From Deinococcus marmoris (GTDB lineage: Bacteria > Deinococcota > Deinococci > Deinococcales > Deinococcaceae): DNA of 64,000 nucleotides. Location of the stretch: NCBI RefSeq assembly GCF_001949125.1, contig NZ_MSTI01000007.1, positions 1 through 64,000 of the forward strand. The letters run 5' to 3'. The notes below the pieces were generated by a model. That model saw only the letters and a program-made list of their open reading frames with translations, was not told the origin of the DNA and did no database searches. This document shows, in pieces, positions 18,659-27,718 of this stretch (position 1 is its first letter; the number at the start of each line of letters is the position of its first letter). The translations under genes were made by a program, and so were the position numbers.

Positions 18659-19161
18659 GGGCGCGCTGGCAACGGCTGCTCTCGGGTCCGGCAGGGATGG
18701 TCCGGGCGATCTGGATGTGGATTCAAACCTTCTTCGGCCATCGCCCCCAGTCCGCCCTGCACTGGGTCACGCTGGCGGTCCACCTCGGCTTCGTGCTGAC
18801 AGTAGTGCTGCGGCCCTACCTGCCCTACATCGTTGGCAGCTTCAACGCCTTTGATGACGTGCTGCCCTGGAAGGTCTGGGGCTGGGTGGCGGGGACCATC
18901 GCGCTCTCTCTTCTGCTGGTCAAGCCAGGAACGGGCTGGTCTCAGACGGCCCACCTGTTCTCCAGCGCGTACTTCTTTCTGGTGGCATCCGTATTCGTGA
19001 CCGGCAGCGGCCTGACCACCAGCTATTTCACGTATTCCTCTCTGGCCATCGGTTCGCTGTGGCTGCTGCTGCGCGACTTCCGGGACTGGTTCCCACGGCA
19101 GCAGTGGGTCAAGCGACTGGTGGACCACCCGCCCGCCTGGATCAAACGGCGGGAGGGCTGA
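18655..19161 (+). CDS. Multi-pass membrane protein in lysis region
   Basis: GTG 18655 overlaps the preceding stop and gives 168 residues with about four hydrophobic segments (near 35-55, 75-95, 105-125 and 128-148), a basic N-terminus and a charged C-terminus. Multi-pass proteins directly before an endolysin gene are often holins or antiholins, but this one is longer than the common types. The next gene starts on the last base of its stop codon. Confidence 0.6.
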   Translation: MRARWQRLLSGPAGMVRAIWMWIQTFFGHRPQSALHWVTLAVHLGFVLTVVLRPYLPYIVGSFNAFDDVLPWKVWGWVAGTIALSLLLVKPGTGWSQTAHLFSSAYFFLVASVFVTGSGLTTSYFTYSSLAIGSLWLLLRDFRDWFPRQQWVKRLVDHPPAWIKRREG

Positions 19162-19493
19162 TGCCAGATCAGGAAGTGATTCTGAACGCGATCAGCAAGT
19201 CCCCGCTGTTCGGTGGTGCCGCCGTGTTGATCTGGGCCATCGGGTACCTGCTCAGCCAGTGGCGGGGCGGCAAGGCCAGCGTGGCCGAGAAGGAAAGTCT
19301 GAGCGAGCGCCTGGAGCTGGTGGAAGGGCGACTGGCGAAGGCCGAGAAGAAGCTGGAGCGCGTGATGAGCCGCTTCTACACCGTGCTGGGCCAGCGCAAC
19401 GACGCGCAGAACTATGCCCGGCTGCTGGAACAGATTTACAGCCACCAGCCGCCGCGACAGTGGCCGGTGGATCCACCTCTGGAGGACGAATAG
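19161..19493 (+). CDS. Membrane-anchored coiled-coil protein (holin or spanin-like)
   Basis: GGGAGG at 19150-19155 supports the ATG at 19161. The 110 residues start with one hydrophobic segment (about 18-33, AAVLIWAIGYLLSQW) followed by a heptad-rich helix (KASVAEKESLSERLELVEGR region) and a Pro-rich end. One membrane helix plus a coiled coil is the layout of Rz-type i-spanins and of some holins. It lies immediately before the endolysin gene with no gap, so a lysis role is likely. Confidence 0.6.
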   Translation: MPDQEVILNAISKSPLFGGAAVLIWAIGYLLSQWRGGKASVAEKESLSERLELVEGRLAKAEKKLERVMSRFYTVLGQRNDAQNYARLLEQIYSHQPPRQWPVDPPLEDE

Positions 19494-20237
19494 ATGTACC
19501 TGAACGCAAACATGATCGCCGCCGCCCGTAAATGGGCGGCGTTTTACATCGAGGCCGAGCGGCGCGTCGGTGTGCCCCGTGACCTGCTGGCGGCCCTGCA
19601 TTACCGGGAAACCGCATTCGGGGCCAGCACGGGCCGGGTGGGGGGCATTCTGCAATTTGATCCACCGCTTTCTTCTGCCCGTGTCCGCGAGTACGGAGCT
19701 GCATACGGCATCACCGATTTGACAGACCCTGAGCGAGATCCCCGTACCGCTGTCCTCTGCGCCGCTGCCTTCGTGCAGGCCAAGCTCAAGAGCGCTGGCC
19801 GCCCCGCTCTGACCCCACTCTCCAGTCTGGCCGACTGCGGCTATGCGGCCTTCCTGTACAACGGCACCGGCTACGGCAGCGTGGCGAACAGCCCGTATGC
19901 CAGCAACGATCCGCAGAACGGCGTGCAGATGCGAATTCGGGGCACCGTGCCCAGCCTCGCCAATCCCGCCATCCGCGTTCGGATCGATCAGCCGGACACC
20001 CGGCCCGGCGTGCTGGCGGTGATGCACGAACTGCGAGCGCGGGGCGTGCTGGGCAGCGGTGTGCCCGTCGTACCCCCTGTACTTACGGCCCCCTCTGCCT
20101 TTCCCGGCTTGATGGTGCCGGGTCCCAGCGGGTTCGAGTCTGCCAGTCAGGCGCAATACACCTTCCCCTATCCCACCGTCCTGGGCTTCTCCGGTGGCCG
20201 CTGGTTTGTCCGGCCCGCACGGGCGGACGAACTGTAA
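19494..20237 (+). CDS. Endolysin, lytic transglycosylase-like
   Basis: The 247 residues begin with a helical lysozyme-like domain. ALHYRETAFG places Glu39 where soluble transglycosylases and lysozymes have their catalytic acid, and GGILQFDPP a few residues later matches the G-I-x-Q conserved segment of that fold. About 50 Pro-rich residues and a short C-terminal segment (FPYPTVLGFSGGRWFV), perhaps a wall-binding part, follow. There is no signal peptide, so a holin or another exit route is needed. It should cleave glycan strands of peptidoglycan. Confidence 0.75.
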   Translation: MYLNANMIAAARKWAAFYIEAERRVGVPRDLLAALHYRETAFGASTGRVGGILQFDPPLSSARVREYGAAYGITDLTDPERDPRTAVLCAAAFVQAKLKSAGRPALTPLSSLADCGYAAFLYNGTGYGSVANSPYASNDPQNGVQMRIRGTVPSLANPAIRVRIDQPDTRPGVLAVMHELRARGVLGSGVPVVPPVLTAPSAFPGLMVPGPSGFESASQAQYTFPYPTVLGFSGGRWFVRPARADEL

Positions 20238-20302
20238 AGCCAGCGCGCAACAAAGCAGCCGAAATAGATCCAGGACCGCGCAACTGGATTGCCCTCACTG
20301 CT

Positions 20303-20327
20303 GGCCCGACTGCGCGCGGGCCATTTC
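20303..20327 (+). terminator. Weak terminator-like hairpin after the endolysin gene
   Basis: GGCCCG (20303-20308) pairs with CGGGCC (20317-20322) over an 8-base loop and is followed by ATTTCTCTT. The T-run is interrupted, so partial termination at most is expected. The rest of the 110-base gap holds only the ribosome site CTCTGGAGG for the next gene. Confidence 0.4.
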
Positions 20328-20347
20328 TCTTCCCTCTGGAGGGACAC

Positions 20348-21169
20348 ATGCTGAAACGAATCGTCGAACAGGTGATCAACATCCTGCTGTTGCTGCGGGC
20401 TTACGCGCTGTGGGTGCTGGCGCTGGCGCTGCTGGCAGGCGGGTACGCCTTCGCGCAGGGGAGCGACATCCTCCCCACCATTGACCCCATGAGCTGGGGC
20501 ACGTCGCCCTTCAAATTCGGTGGGTTCATCCTGCTGGCCATCGCGGCGATCAAGCGGGCCAGCGAGCAACAGCAGTTCAAGAAGTACGGCCAGATCACTG
20601 GCAACCCCTGGGTGTGGCGCGGGCTGGCCCTGCTGCTGGGGATCGGCGGCGCGTTCGGACTGAGCATCGCCAATTACGGCGCAGAGCTGGTACTGTTCGG
20701 GCTGGTCTCGCCCTGGACCACCGTGCTGTTCGGGGTGGCCTCCGCCCTGGTGGCAATGGGCGGGCGCGATCTGCTCAAGCAGGCCCTGGGCTGGATCGGT
20801 GCCCCAAACCTGCCCGGCGCACCCGTAGACATGACGCCTCCCGCCACCACGGACCCTGCGCCGCCTTCCGGGTTTGAGAACCTGCTGCCCGCCGGATTCA
20901 CGCCAGATGCCGTCCCTGCACAGGCGCTGCCCTTCTTCGGGGGAGCCATTGGCAGCGCAGTGGTGGAAGCCACGCTGGGTTCGCTGCTGGAAGGCGTGTT
21001 GAATCAGCTCCATCTGCCCGCCACGGCAGACAACATCGCCCACCTGGCGCTCAAACTGATCAAGGTCTTCCCTGATCTGGCGGACGGCGACTTTCATCTG
21101 AACTGGCGCAACCGCGCCGACATCCTGGATGCAACACAGGAACTGCTGGCCGCTGGAGGTCTGAAATGA
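20348..21169 (+). CDS. Membrane protein of the lysis cluster
   Basis: This 273-residue protein has hydrophobic segments at about 12-36, 56-72, 92-112 and 115-135, then a Pro-rich linker (about 158-185) and a helical soluble C-terminal domain. ATG 20348 follows CTGGAGGGACAC. Its stop overlaps the start of the lipoprotein gene (ATGA). Its place between endolysin and lipoprotein suggests a lysis or envelope function. It is too long for a simple holin. Confidence 0.55.
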   Translation: MLKRIVEQVINILLLLRAYALWVLALALLAGGYAFAQGSDILPTIDPMSWGTSPFKFGGFILLAIAAIKRASEQQQFKKYGQITGNPWVWRGLALLLGIGGAFGLSIANYGAELVLFGLVSPWTTVLFGVASALVAMGGRDLLKQALGWIGAPNLPGAPVDMTPPATTDPAPPSGFENLLPAGFTPDAVPAQALPFFGGAIGSAVVEATLGSLLEGVLNQLHLPATADNIAHLALKLIKVFPDLADGDFHLNWRNRADILDATQELLAAGGLK

Positions 21170-21594
21170 AGTACCTGGCAATCATCCTGGCCCTGACCCT
21201 CTCCGCCTGCGCGCCTGTCGCCCAGGTTCTGCAACCCGGTGAGAAGGCCACACTGACCCAGCAGGGCCTGTCCCTGGTGGTCACCAATCCTGGCCCGGAC
21301 GCCTTGACTGGCGATCCCTCTGTGGCGGGCGACGGCCCAGCCCTGAACGTGCGTGGGGTGAACATCAAGCCGGACGCTGGTGCCGCTGCGTGGTGCGAGG
21401 AGGTCAAGATCGACGTCGGTATGCGCTGGCGGTGCGGCCTGCCCGAGATTCCCTTTGACGCGGTCCGCCTCACGCCGCTGAGAATCACCTTCGTACCCAA
21501 CGATGCCAGTCTGGCGGCACAGATCACGAGCGCCTCGCTGGCGGCCTACCGGCCCAGCAAAGGCGCGGTCCCCGTGGTGGTGTACGCAAGGTAG
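21166..21594 (+). CDS. Small lipoprotein at end of lysis cluster
   Basis: MKYLAIILALTLSACAP is a clear lipoprotein signal with lipobox LSAC (Cys15). The 142-residue product has a beta-rich mature part with two further cysteines. It is the last gene before a strong terminator. Two-component spanins pair a membrane coiled-coil protein with an outer-membrane lipoprotein (o-spanin), and this gene together with the one at 19161 could play those parts in a diderm host. That pairing is a hypothesis. Confidence 0.65.
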   Translation: MKYLAIILALTLSACAPVAQVLQPGEKATLTQQGLSLVVTNPGPDALTGDPSVAGDGPALNVRGVNIKPDAGAAAWCEEVKIDVGMRWRCGLPEIPFDAVRLTPLRITFVPNDASLAAQITSASLAAYRPSKGAVPVVVYAR

Positions 21595-21616
21595 CGGACA
21601 ACTCAGGCGATCTGAC

Positions 21617-21662
21617 AGCCCCCACCTTCCTGCGCTTCGGCTTGGGCGGGTGGGGGCTTTTT
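21617..21662 (+). terminator. Strong terminator ending the late operon
   Basis: AGCCCCCACC (21617-21626) pairs with GGTGGGGGCT (21649-21658) in a perfect 10-bp stem, with a further small stem in the loop, followed by a run of five T residues (21658-21662). It closes the rightward virion and lysis transcript. Confidence 0.92.
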
Positions 21663-21791
21663 GCTGGTGTAAGAGTTTTTTAAGAGCCAACCCCGTAATT
21701 TTCCCCGTACAGAACGCTGTGAATCCCAACCACGCCACCTGGCAACTGGATGGGGCAGGCGACTGCTGTCACCCAGTACTGGAGGCTCAGC

Positions 21792-23444
21792 GTGAAATTT
21801 CTCTATCACGGCGACAACTTGACCGTTTTACGTGACGAGATTGCCGCTAGCAGCATTGACCTCGTCTACCTGGATCCCCCCTTTAATTCCCAGGCGGGCT
21901 ATAACATCCTCTTCAAAGACCATAAGGGTGACAGCAGCGACGCCCAGGCCTTCGCCTTCAAAGACACCTGGGTCTGGGGCGAGGAAAGTGAACAGGCCAT
22001 GCAGGACCTCCTAGTCCGGTATGGAGAACTAGCAACGTTCTTAGACGAGACAGTGCGGCGTCTGGGCAAGAACAGCCTCAGCGCCTACCTGGTCATGATG
22101 GCCGTCCGCCTCGTGGAACTGCACCGGGTACTGAAGCCCACTGGCAGTTTCTACCTGCACTGCGATCCAGCCGCCAGCCACTACCTGAAGATCGTGCTGG
22201 ACATCATCTTCGGCGCTCAACAGTTTCGCAATGAGATCATCTGGAAGCGCAGCAGCGCGCACAACGACAGCAAGCGCTGGGGTGACATTCACGACGTCAT
22301 CCTGTACTACGTCAAGGGGAAGAAATTTACCTGGAACGCTGTCCATACCCCCTACGACGAGAAGTACGTCCAGCAGTTCTACCGGCATGACGACGGGGAT
22401 GGGCGCGGGCCATATCGCTTGAGCGACATGCGCAGCCCCTCGCCACGTCCCAACCTGATGTATGAATGGAAGGGCTATCAGCCACACGCCAATGGCTGGG
22501 CGTACAAGCCCGAAACGATGCAGCGTTTGCACGACGAGGGGCGAATCCACTATCCCCCAGACAAAACGAAGCGGCTGGCCTTAAAGCGTTTTTTAAGAGA
22601 GATGCCTGGAGTCTCCATTCAGGACGTCATCACAGACATTGGTCCGCTCTCTTCTCAAGCTCAAGAGCGGCTGGGCTATCCCACCCAGAAGCCCGTGAGT
22701 CTGCTGGAACGCATCATCCAGGCCAGCAGCAATCCTGGCGACGTGGTGCTGGACCCGTTCTGCGGCTGCGGCACCACCATCAGCGCCGCCGAGAAGTTGG
22801 GGCGCGCCTGGGTAGGCATCGATGTCACCCACCTGAGCATCTCCCTGATCAAAGAACGACTCAGGACGGACCACCAGTTGCTGCCAGGCAAGGGATACGA
22901 GGAACTCTCGCTTCCCATCGACAAGGCCGGGGCTAGGTTCCTGGCTGAGAACAATCCCTTCCAGTTCCAGTTTTGGGCCGTCCATGAAATTGGTGGAACC
23001 GCGTTCGGGGCGGTAGGCGATGACCGGCGCGGGAAGAAGGGGCCGGACCGGGGTATCGACGGCCAGATCTTCTTCCGCACGCCTACTGGCGGCAAGATCG
23101 AGAAGGTGATCATCAGCGTCAAGGCGGGTCACAACATTGGACCAGCCATGGTCAGAGATCTTCGCGGCACAGTGGAGCGGGAGGCTGCTGCCATCGGGGT
23201 GCTGCTGCTCGCGCATGAGCCAACAAAAGGCATGATTCAGGAGACCGCTCAGGCAGGCTCTTACGAATGGGAGGGGCGGACCTTCCCGAAACTGCAGATC
23301 TTGACGGCGGCGGATGTGATCGACGGTAAACGCCCGCAACTGCCTGCTGGCTCAGTCAACGTAAGTCTGGAACGCAAACCGGCGCAGAGCCTGACGGGCA
23401 AGAAAGGGAAAGATAAGGGAGCGACGCCGCTGTTTGCTGATTAG
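21792..23444 (+). CDS. Beta-class DNA methyltransferase fused to Mrr-like nuclease domain
   Basis: GGAGG at 21781-21785 favours the GTG at 21792 (550 residues) over an ATG at 21750. LDPPF (Asp28) is methyltransferase motif IV and DPFCGCGTT (from Asp321) is motif I; this order marks the beta class, which modifies exocyclic amino groups (N6-adenine or N4-cytosine). Residues 400-510 form a second domain with GIDGQ (Asp423) and IISVKAG (Lys444), spaced like the PD-(D/E)xK core of Mrr-type nucleases, though Ser442 stands where Glu or Gln is usual. Proteins with this fused layout are known as putative self-contained restriction-modification enzymes. It lies just after the late terminator, as cargo genes often do. 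Confidence 0.85.
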   Translation: MKFLYHGDNLTVLRDEIAASSIDLVYLDPPFNSQAGYNILFKDHKGDSSDAQAFAFKDTWVWGEESEQAMQDLLVRYGELATFLDETVRRLGKNSLSAYLVMMAVRLVELHRVLKPTGSFYLHCDPAASHYLKIVLDIIFGAQQFRNEIIWKRSSAHNDSKRWGDIHDVILYYVKGKKFTWNAVHTPYDEKYVQQFYRHDDGDGRGPYRLSDMRSPSPRPNLMYEWKGYQPHANGWAYKPETMQRLHDEGRIHYPPDKTKRLALKRFLREMPGVSIQDVITDIGPLSSQAQERLGYPTQKPVSLLERIIQASSNPGDVVLDPFCGCGTTISAAEKLGRAWVGIDVTHLSISLIKERLRTDHQLLPGKGYEELSLPIDKAGARFLAENNPFQFQFWAVHEIGGTAFGAVGDDRRGKKGPDRGIDGQIFFRTPTGGKIEKVIISVKAGHNIGPAMVRDLRGTVEREAAAIGVLLLAHEPTKGMIQETAQAGSYEWEGRTFPKLQILTAADVIDGKRPQLPAGSVNVSLERKPAQSLTGKKGKDKGATPLFAD

Positions 23445-23518
23445 ATACATTTTTGCGGCAAGAGAACCGCACAGATATCGAAGGTCGAATAGATCATGAA
23501 TTCTGCTATAAGCAGGCC

Positions 23519-24271
23519 ATGTTGCAGCTTCCCGACGTTCCTTTTGGCGACCTAGAGATATGGCTTTTCGACACTGATGAGGGACGATCCGTTCTATATC
23601 AAGCCATCCCGATATTTCTAGAACAGGTGCAGGGGATCGCTCACACTCCTGCGGGACAGGAATTGTCACGGCTCCAGCAGGAGCCTACTTTGGACGACAA
23701 GATGGCCAAGCAAGCAATGACCCTAATCCAAATGATCCGGCTTGCGTATCACGAAGCTTCCCATGTCGCCGCATCCCATCTCTTTTTAACAGAGGATCAA
23801 TACATAGTGGGTGAAGTATCTCTTCCAGGTGGGCCGGACCTGCTTGAAGATCATGATGCGGCAGCAAATGGATATTTGCGCGATGGCCCTCAGCAATTGG
23901 ATTACGTATTGACCACTTATATAGCCCCCGAAACGATGGAGCCGACACTAGAAGTTTTCCGCAAAGGCAAGCTGCATCGTACTGGTGGAGACATGAGTTC
24001 AGGAGACTTGGAGGCGATGGCAGACGTCAAGAGAAAATTTGAAGTCGCTAGTCAGCAACAAGGTTTTCTGATGGATAGTAATGAAGCAGAAACAGAAGCG
24101 CGATCCCATCTTCAGTTACATCGCACTGTTTTGAAGGATGCGACGGGACTCGTGGCTGGGATTATATTAAACGGCATTGTTGAGGGTGATCTTAAGATAC
24201 TTGCTGAAGATCTTGAAAAGACTTTAAATTCGCGTTTTCGGCGTGGAGAATTAATTTCTTTAGGGGATTAA
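23519..24271 (+). CDS. FtsH/M41-like metallopeptidase-domain protein
   Basis: Within 250 residues the motif AYHEASHVAASHLF (His78, Glu79, His82) closely follows the HEAGHA zinc site of M41 (FtsH) peptidases, and SSGDLEAM (Asp163) sits where M41 has its third ligand in a TGAxxDL context. No AAA ATPase domain is present. The gene is visibly lower in GC than its neighbours and has no strong ribosome site; a TTG at 23453 would add 22 residues. It follows the methyltransferase-nuclease gene by 74 bases in the same direction, so the two may form a defence or addiction unit. Whether it is proteolytically active is unknown. Confidence 0.6.
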   Translation: MLQLPDVPFGDLEIWLFDTDEGRSVLYQAIPIFLEQVQGIAHTPAGQELSRLQQEPTLDDKMAKQAMTLIQMIRLAYHEASHVAASHLFLTEDQYIVGEVSLPGGPDLLEDHDAAANGYLRDGPQQLDYVLTTYIAPETMEPTLEVFRKGKLHRTGGDMSSGDLEAMADVKRKFEVASQQQGFLMDSNEAETEARSHLQLHRTVLKDATGLVAGIILNGIVEGDLKILAEDLEKTLNSRFRRGELISLGD

Positions 24272-24292
24272 AAAGGTGGTTGAACAAATTAG

Positions 24293-24487
24293 TCATTTGG
24301 TCAGTCCGATGACCTCCCCTCCCCTGCTGAGCGGACGGCCCTCGCGGATTACCTGGGCTGCCACGAGGAAGCCCGGGCTGCGGCCTGGGCCGCGTGGTGT
24401 GCCGAGTTGAACCCACTGGACTGGGATCAGGCGGAGTACTGGCTGGACGTGGAATTCGTGGAACCTTGCCCGGAGCATCAACTCTGA
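24293..24487 (+). pseudogene. Remnant of a small acidic protein gene, no start
   Basis: A 64-codon open frame runs from a stop at 24290-24292 to TGA at 24485-24487 without a usable start codon. The translation is not random-looking: it contains PAERTALADYLGCHEEA and a Trp- and Asp-rich end (LDWDQAEYWLDVEF). It is probably the 3' part of a gene truncated by the recombination that brought in the cargo to its left. It could also be chance. Confidence 0.35.
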
Positions 24488-24502
24488 CCCACCAGTAGCC
24501 CA

Positions 24503-24964
24503 TCAGTTCGGAATAGCAGCCTCCCTGCCCCTGGCCGCCTCCACCTGGTTGCTCAGCGTGTTGACCATGATCATCCCGTGCATGCGGGGATAAGGACTCC
24601 GTGCGCCGATCATCAGTCCCGTCAGGAGTGCCCACAGTCGCTGAACGGGTGCCTCGTCATGCAGCATCTCGATGACGCCGATAAGGACAGGGTGATCCCT
24701 GTACGTCTCCAGAAAAGCGGTGGCGACAGGCGTTTCCTCCTGGATTCTCGCCCAGATATGGCACTCCAATTCGTCCAGAAGGGCACCGTCGTCTTCGGCG
24801 GTCCCAAGGGAGAGCTGTCCAGCGGCCAGGCCGCCCGTCACGCACAGGACTTCGGCGCTCCGCCCTTCAAGCATCAGTTCGACGATTCGCTCAAGTGCGC
24901 CGAACTGATGGGCTTTTTGGAGGGCGGGAATGGTGAACGTGGGGGCGGGTGACGTTTCGCTCAT
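24503..24964 (-). CDS. Hypothetical soluble protein
   Basis: This is a 153-residue, mostly helical protein with no recognised motif and no signal peptide. No clear ribosome site precedes ATG 24964. It lies leftward between the gene remnant and the transposase. Codon use looks like that of the surrounding phage genes, which is the main support for it being real. Confidence 0.5.
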   Translation of the reverse strand: MSETSPAPTFTIPALQKAHQFGALERIVELMLEGRSAEVLCVTGGLAAGQLSLGTAEDDGALLDELECHIWARIQEETPVATAFLETYRDHPVLIGVIEMLHDEAPVQRLWALLTGLMIGARSPYPRMHGMIMVNTLSNQVEAARGREAAIPN

Positions 24965-25060
24965 TGCGTAATTCTATCAACGGAATAAGGTCAATCCCGC
25001 CCGAAAGCCCTGGCCAGTGCAGCCGCGCCCCCTGGCACCCCGCCTCATTCCTGTATCTAG

Positions 25061-26547
25061 GGTGTCCAGAAGGACAGTAAGCTCCTCCAGTGTCGGAATT
25101 CTGCGTCCTCCAGGCTGATGAGCTACCCACGCTCGCCCTGCCTGGCACGCGGGTCATAGAGGGCCGATACGGCAACGAGCTGGGCCACAGCCTGTACGTC
25201 TTGAAAGTGCAGCACACACCACGCCTGAACGCCTGTCCCAAATGCGGAGTGTTTGGGGACTTGATCCGCTTCAGCCGCATCGAACAGCATCTCGCCGACA
25301 CCCCCATCTACGCCGCACACGTCCGGCTGGTGATCGAGCGGCAACGCTACCGCTGCAAGAGCTGCGGGGCCACCAGCCTCGAACCCCTGGCGTGGGTCCA
25401 CCCGGACCGCCAGGCCACCCGCCGCCTGGTGGAGGCCATCGAGCGCGACTGCCTGACCCTGAGCAACATCCAGACGGCCCATATGTACGGCGTGGACGAC
25501 AAAACCGTCCGCAACATCCAGGACAATCTGGTGCAGCGGCTGGAACGCAACGCGAAGTTCGAGACGCCCGAATGGCTGGGGATTGATGAGCTGTACATCG
25601 GCGACACGCCGCGCGCCGTGTTCACGAATATTGGCGACGAAACCCTGATCGAGATGCTCGAAGACCGCAGCAAGGCCACCATCATTACCTTCCTGCGCAC
25701 CCTGGACGCCCCCACAGTGCAGGCCGTGACCATCGATATGTGGCGGCCCTACCGGGACGCCGTCCGGGAGGTGCTGCCCCACGCGGCGGTGATCGTGGAC
25801 AAATGGCATGTGGTGCGGCTGGCGAACCATGCCCTGGAGCAGATTCGCAAGAGTTACCGCAAAGGTCTGGATCCCGCGCAGCGCCGTCGGATGCGCGGCA
25901 ACCGCTACACACTCCTCAAGCGGCGCAAGACCCTGACCGAAAAGGAGGTCCGGGACATCGAGAACTGGCGCGGGGAGTTCCCGGACCTGATCGCCGCCTA
26001 TGAGCTGAAAGAACGGTTCTATGGCGTGTATGACGCCAGCACGGCGTTGGAGGCCCGGCGCAGATACGCCCGCTGGCTTGCCAGCGTTCCCGAATCCCTG
26101 CGGATCAAGGGCGGGCCGTGGCATGAGCTGGTGACGGCCATGAGCAATTGGGAGGGCGAGATCATGGCGTATTTCGAGTATCGCCTGACGAACGCCTATA
26201 CCGAGAGCATGAACCGGGTCATCCGCGATATTGATCGCAGTGGACGCGGCCATTCCTTCCGCGTGTTGCGGGCGAAGGCGATCTTCGGGCAGGAATTCCG
26301 GGCGAAAAGCAAACTGGCCAGCCAGTCCAAACGGGCGAGGCGGGCCTTTGACGAGGATGCCCACCAGTATCTGGTCCACCTGGGCGAGCTGAGCGAGTGG
26401 GCCACCACCCGGAGGGAGCCGTCCAGCGATCTCATGTATGGAGCGGACCTGCACCTTGTGGCCGCTTATCTTCACGAGCAGGCCAGGCGGGCGCACAACC
26501 GCCACGGCGATTACTGGCAGTGGTAACAACAGGACTTTCCGGAGTCC
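25061..26547 (+). mobile_element. ISL3-family insertion sequence, ends tentative
   Basis: The element carries one transposase gene. Imperfect candidate terminal repeats are GGTGTCCAGAAGGACAGT at 25061-25078 and, on the other strand, GGACTCCGGAAAGTCCTG read leftward from 26547; about 11 of 18 positions agree. No 8-base target duplication was identified with confidence. The borders are therefore a guess and only the transposase is firm. Confidence 0.45.
25090..26526 (+). CDS. ISL3-family transposase
   Basis: The 478 residues show the whole family layout: an N-terminal zinc finger (CPKCG about residue 53, CKSCG about 94), a helix-turn-helix region, then the DDE catalytic domain with LGIDELYIGD (first Asp), VTIDMWRPYRDAV and AVIVDKWHVVR (second Asp block), and NAYTESMNRVIR with GRGHSFRVLRAK near the end (catalytic Glu region). 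It appears intact. The start is GTG 25090. It would move its own element by cut-and-paste. An insertion here separates the methyltransferase cargo from the phage small-gene operons. Confidence 0.92.
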   Translation: MSEFCVLQADELPTLALPGTRVIEGRYGNELGHSLYVLKVQHTPRLNACPKCGVFGDLIRFSRIEQHLADTPIYAAHVRLVIERQRYRCKSCGATSLEPLAWVHPDRQATRRLVEAIERDCLTLSNIQTAHMYGVDDKTVRNIQDNLVQRLERNAKFETPEWLGIDELYIGDTPRAVFTNIGDETLIEMLEDRSKATIITFLRTLDAPTVQAVTIDMWRPYRDAVREVLPHAAVIVDKWHVVRLANHALEQIRKSYRKGLDPAQRRRMRGNRYTLLKRRKTLTEKEVRDIENWRGEFPDLIAAYELKERFYGVYDASTALEARRRYARWLASVPESLRIKGGPWHELVTAMSNWEGEIMAYFEYRLTNAYTESMNRVIRDIDRSGRGHSFRVLRAKAIFGQEFRAKSKLASQSKRARRAFDEDAHQYLVHLGELSEWATTRREPSSDLMYGADLHLVAAYLHEQARRAHNRHGDYWQW

Positions 26548-26552
26548 CAGTA

Positions 26553-26750
26553 TTAGCGCGCTTTAAACTCCGTCCAGCAGGCCCGCAACACGTCCTCGAC
26601 GCTGCCAGAAGTGGCCCGCAGCCGGAACGCACGGATCTGCGCGTCGCTCCATCCGGCGTAACGAGCAGCCATCATGCAGGCGGCCAGCGCGGCGTAGGCG
26701 TTGCGCCCTTGCAGGTGGGCGCGTGGACGGGGATCGGCGGTCAGGGTCAT
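26553..26750 (-). CDS. Small helical hypothetical protein
   Basis: This 65-residue protein begins at an ATG (26750) preceded by AGGAGG nine bases upstream. It is Ala-rich and helical (MMAARYAGWSDAQIRAFRLR). It is the last gene of the leftward operon that starts at 28122. No function is evident. Confidence 0.55.
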   Translation of the reverse strand: MTLTADPRPRAHLQGRNAYAALAACMMAARYAGWSDAQIRAFRLRATSGSVEDVLRACWTEFKAR

Positions 26751-26813
26751 GGGCAGGGGCCTCCTGATGTCCAGTGTTCAGGAGGCCCGCTCAGCGCACA
26801 TCTGCCAGATGAG

Positions 26814-27203
26814 CTAGGCCACCCGAATCAGCGCGCCGATGCCCGCCTCGTCTGCCGAGCAGAAGCCGCACTCCACCGCGTCCAGCATCCCGAAATAGCG
26901 CCGCTGATGTGCCCGCTCAGCCCGGTTGTCCTGGCCCTGCGGCAGCGGCACCAGCACGACGGGGCCGCGCAGGGGTTCGCAGGCCGTGGGCAGGCCGATC
27001 AGGCGCGAGGCGGCGGGATTGGCTGCCCGTCCATGCCAGTCGTCCAGATGGACCACCTCAAACCCGTCCAGTTCGTGGAATGCCTCGGGGAGATAGTCAA
27101 TGTGCCCGCCCACCGCGCTCTGCAACGTGGCCAGACGATCCTCGCCGAGCGGCACCGCCAGCGGTTCCCCACCTGCCGGGATCACCACGATGAAGCGGGT
27201 CAT
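26814..27203 (-). CDS. DUF3846-like phage protein
   Basis: In its 129 residues, the segments TLQSAVGGHIDYLPEAF, then AANPAASRLIG, then LRGPVVLVPL match the order of conserved features in DUF3846 proteins: a Gly-Gly-x-Ile core, an Asn-Pro-x-Ala segment and a Gly-Pro-hydrophobic strand. These are small phage- and plasmid-encoded proteins of unknown function. Its start overlaps the stop of the gene before it by four bases. Confidence 0.6.
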   Translation of the reverse strand: MTRFIVVIPAGGEPLAVPLGEDRLATLQSAVGGHIDYLPEAFHELDGFEVVHLDDWHGRAANPAASRLIGLPTACEPLRGPVVLVPLPQGQDNRAERAHQRRYFGMLDAVECGFCSADEAGIGALIRVA

Positions 27204-27718
27204 GCGTGGCCCCGGAAGTCGCTCACAGCTTGAGCGTAGCGGGCCTGGGCATTCAGCATGGCCTGATGCGCCGCCAGCAGCTCCGAGGGGTCCGGCAGGG
27301 CAGGAGCGGCGGGCGGGGTGGGTTCGGGGTATTCATTCACGCTGAAGGCCAGCGCGACGGGGCCGATGCCCTGAATCAGGCGGGTACCGGCAGTGTTTGG
27401 GCCACTCCGGTTGCTGCTGCGGATAGGTGTGCCATCAAAAATGAATTCGGCGGCAACCTGGAAGGCGTGCTGGGGGTCAGGATCGCTCCGCTGGGCCTTG
27501 GTGCTGTCGAAAAAGTACCGGATGATCGTCTGACCGCCCTGGTAGGCCACGCTCTCCGGGTCCCCCAGGTCTTCCCCAGCCACATGCACGCGCAGCGCGT
27601 AGCCCAGGCAGCCGCCCACCTGCGCCACCTCGGCCTCGGTCAGGATGCGGCCCACGCGTACGGTAACGGTATCGAAATCCTCGGCAATGTCGGGGATGCT
27701 GACGGGGAAGCTGCTCAT
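27200..27718 (-). CDS. Hypothetical protein of leftward operon
   Basis: The start at 27718 gives 172 residues and a 4-base overlap with the upstream gene (27715-27718). The protein has an alpha-beta N-terminal half and a Pro-rich linker (TPPAAPALPDPS) before a short helical tail. No membrane segment, zinc motif or known family was recognised. Its tight coupling to both neighbours supports expression. Confidence 0.55.
   Translation of the reverse strand: MSSFPVSIPDIAEDFDTVTVRVGRILTEAEVAQVGGCLGYALRVHVAGEDLGDPESVAYQGGQTIIRYFFDSTKAQRSDPDPQHAFQVAAEFIFDGTPIRSSNRSGPNTAGTRLIQGIGPVALAFSVNEYPEPTPPAAPALPDPSELLAAHQAMLNAQARYAQAVSDFRGHA

Noticed and set aside
18610..19161. Start at 18610 for the multi-pass membrane protein
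   Set aside because: It would overlap the preceding gene by 49 bases without a ribosome site; GTG 18655 with the GTGA overlap fits the pattern of neighbouring genes.
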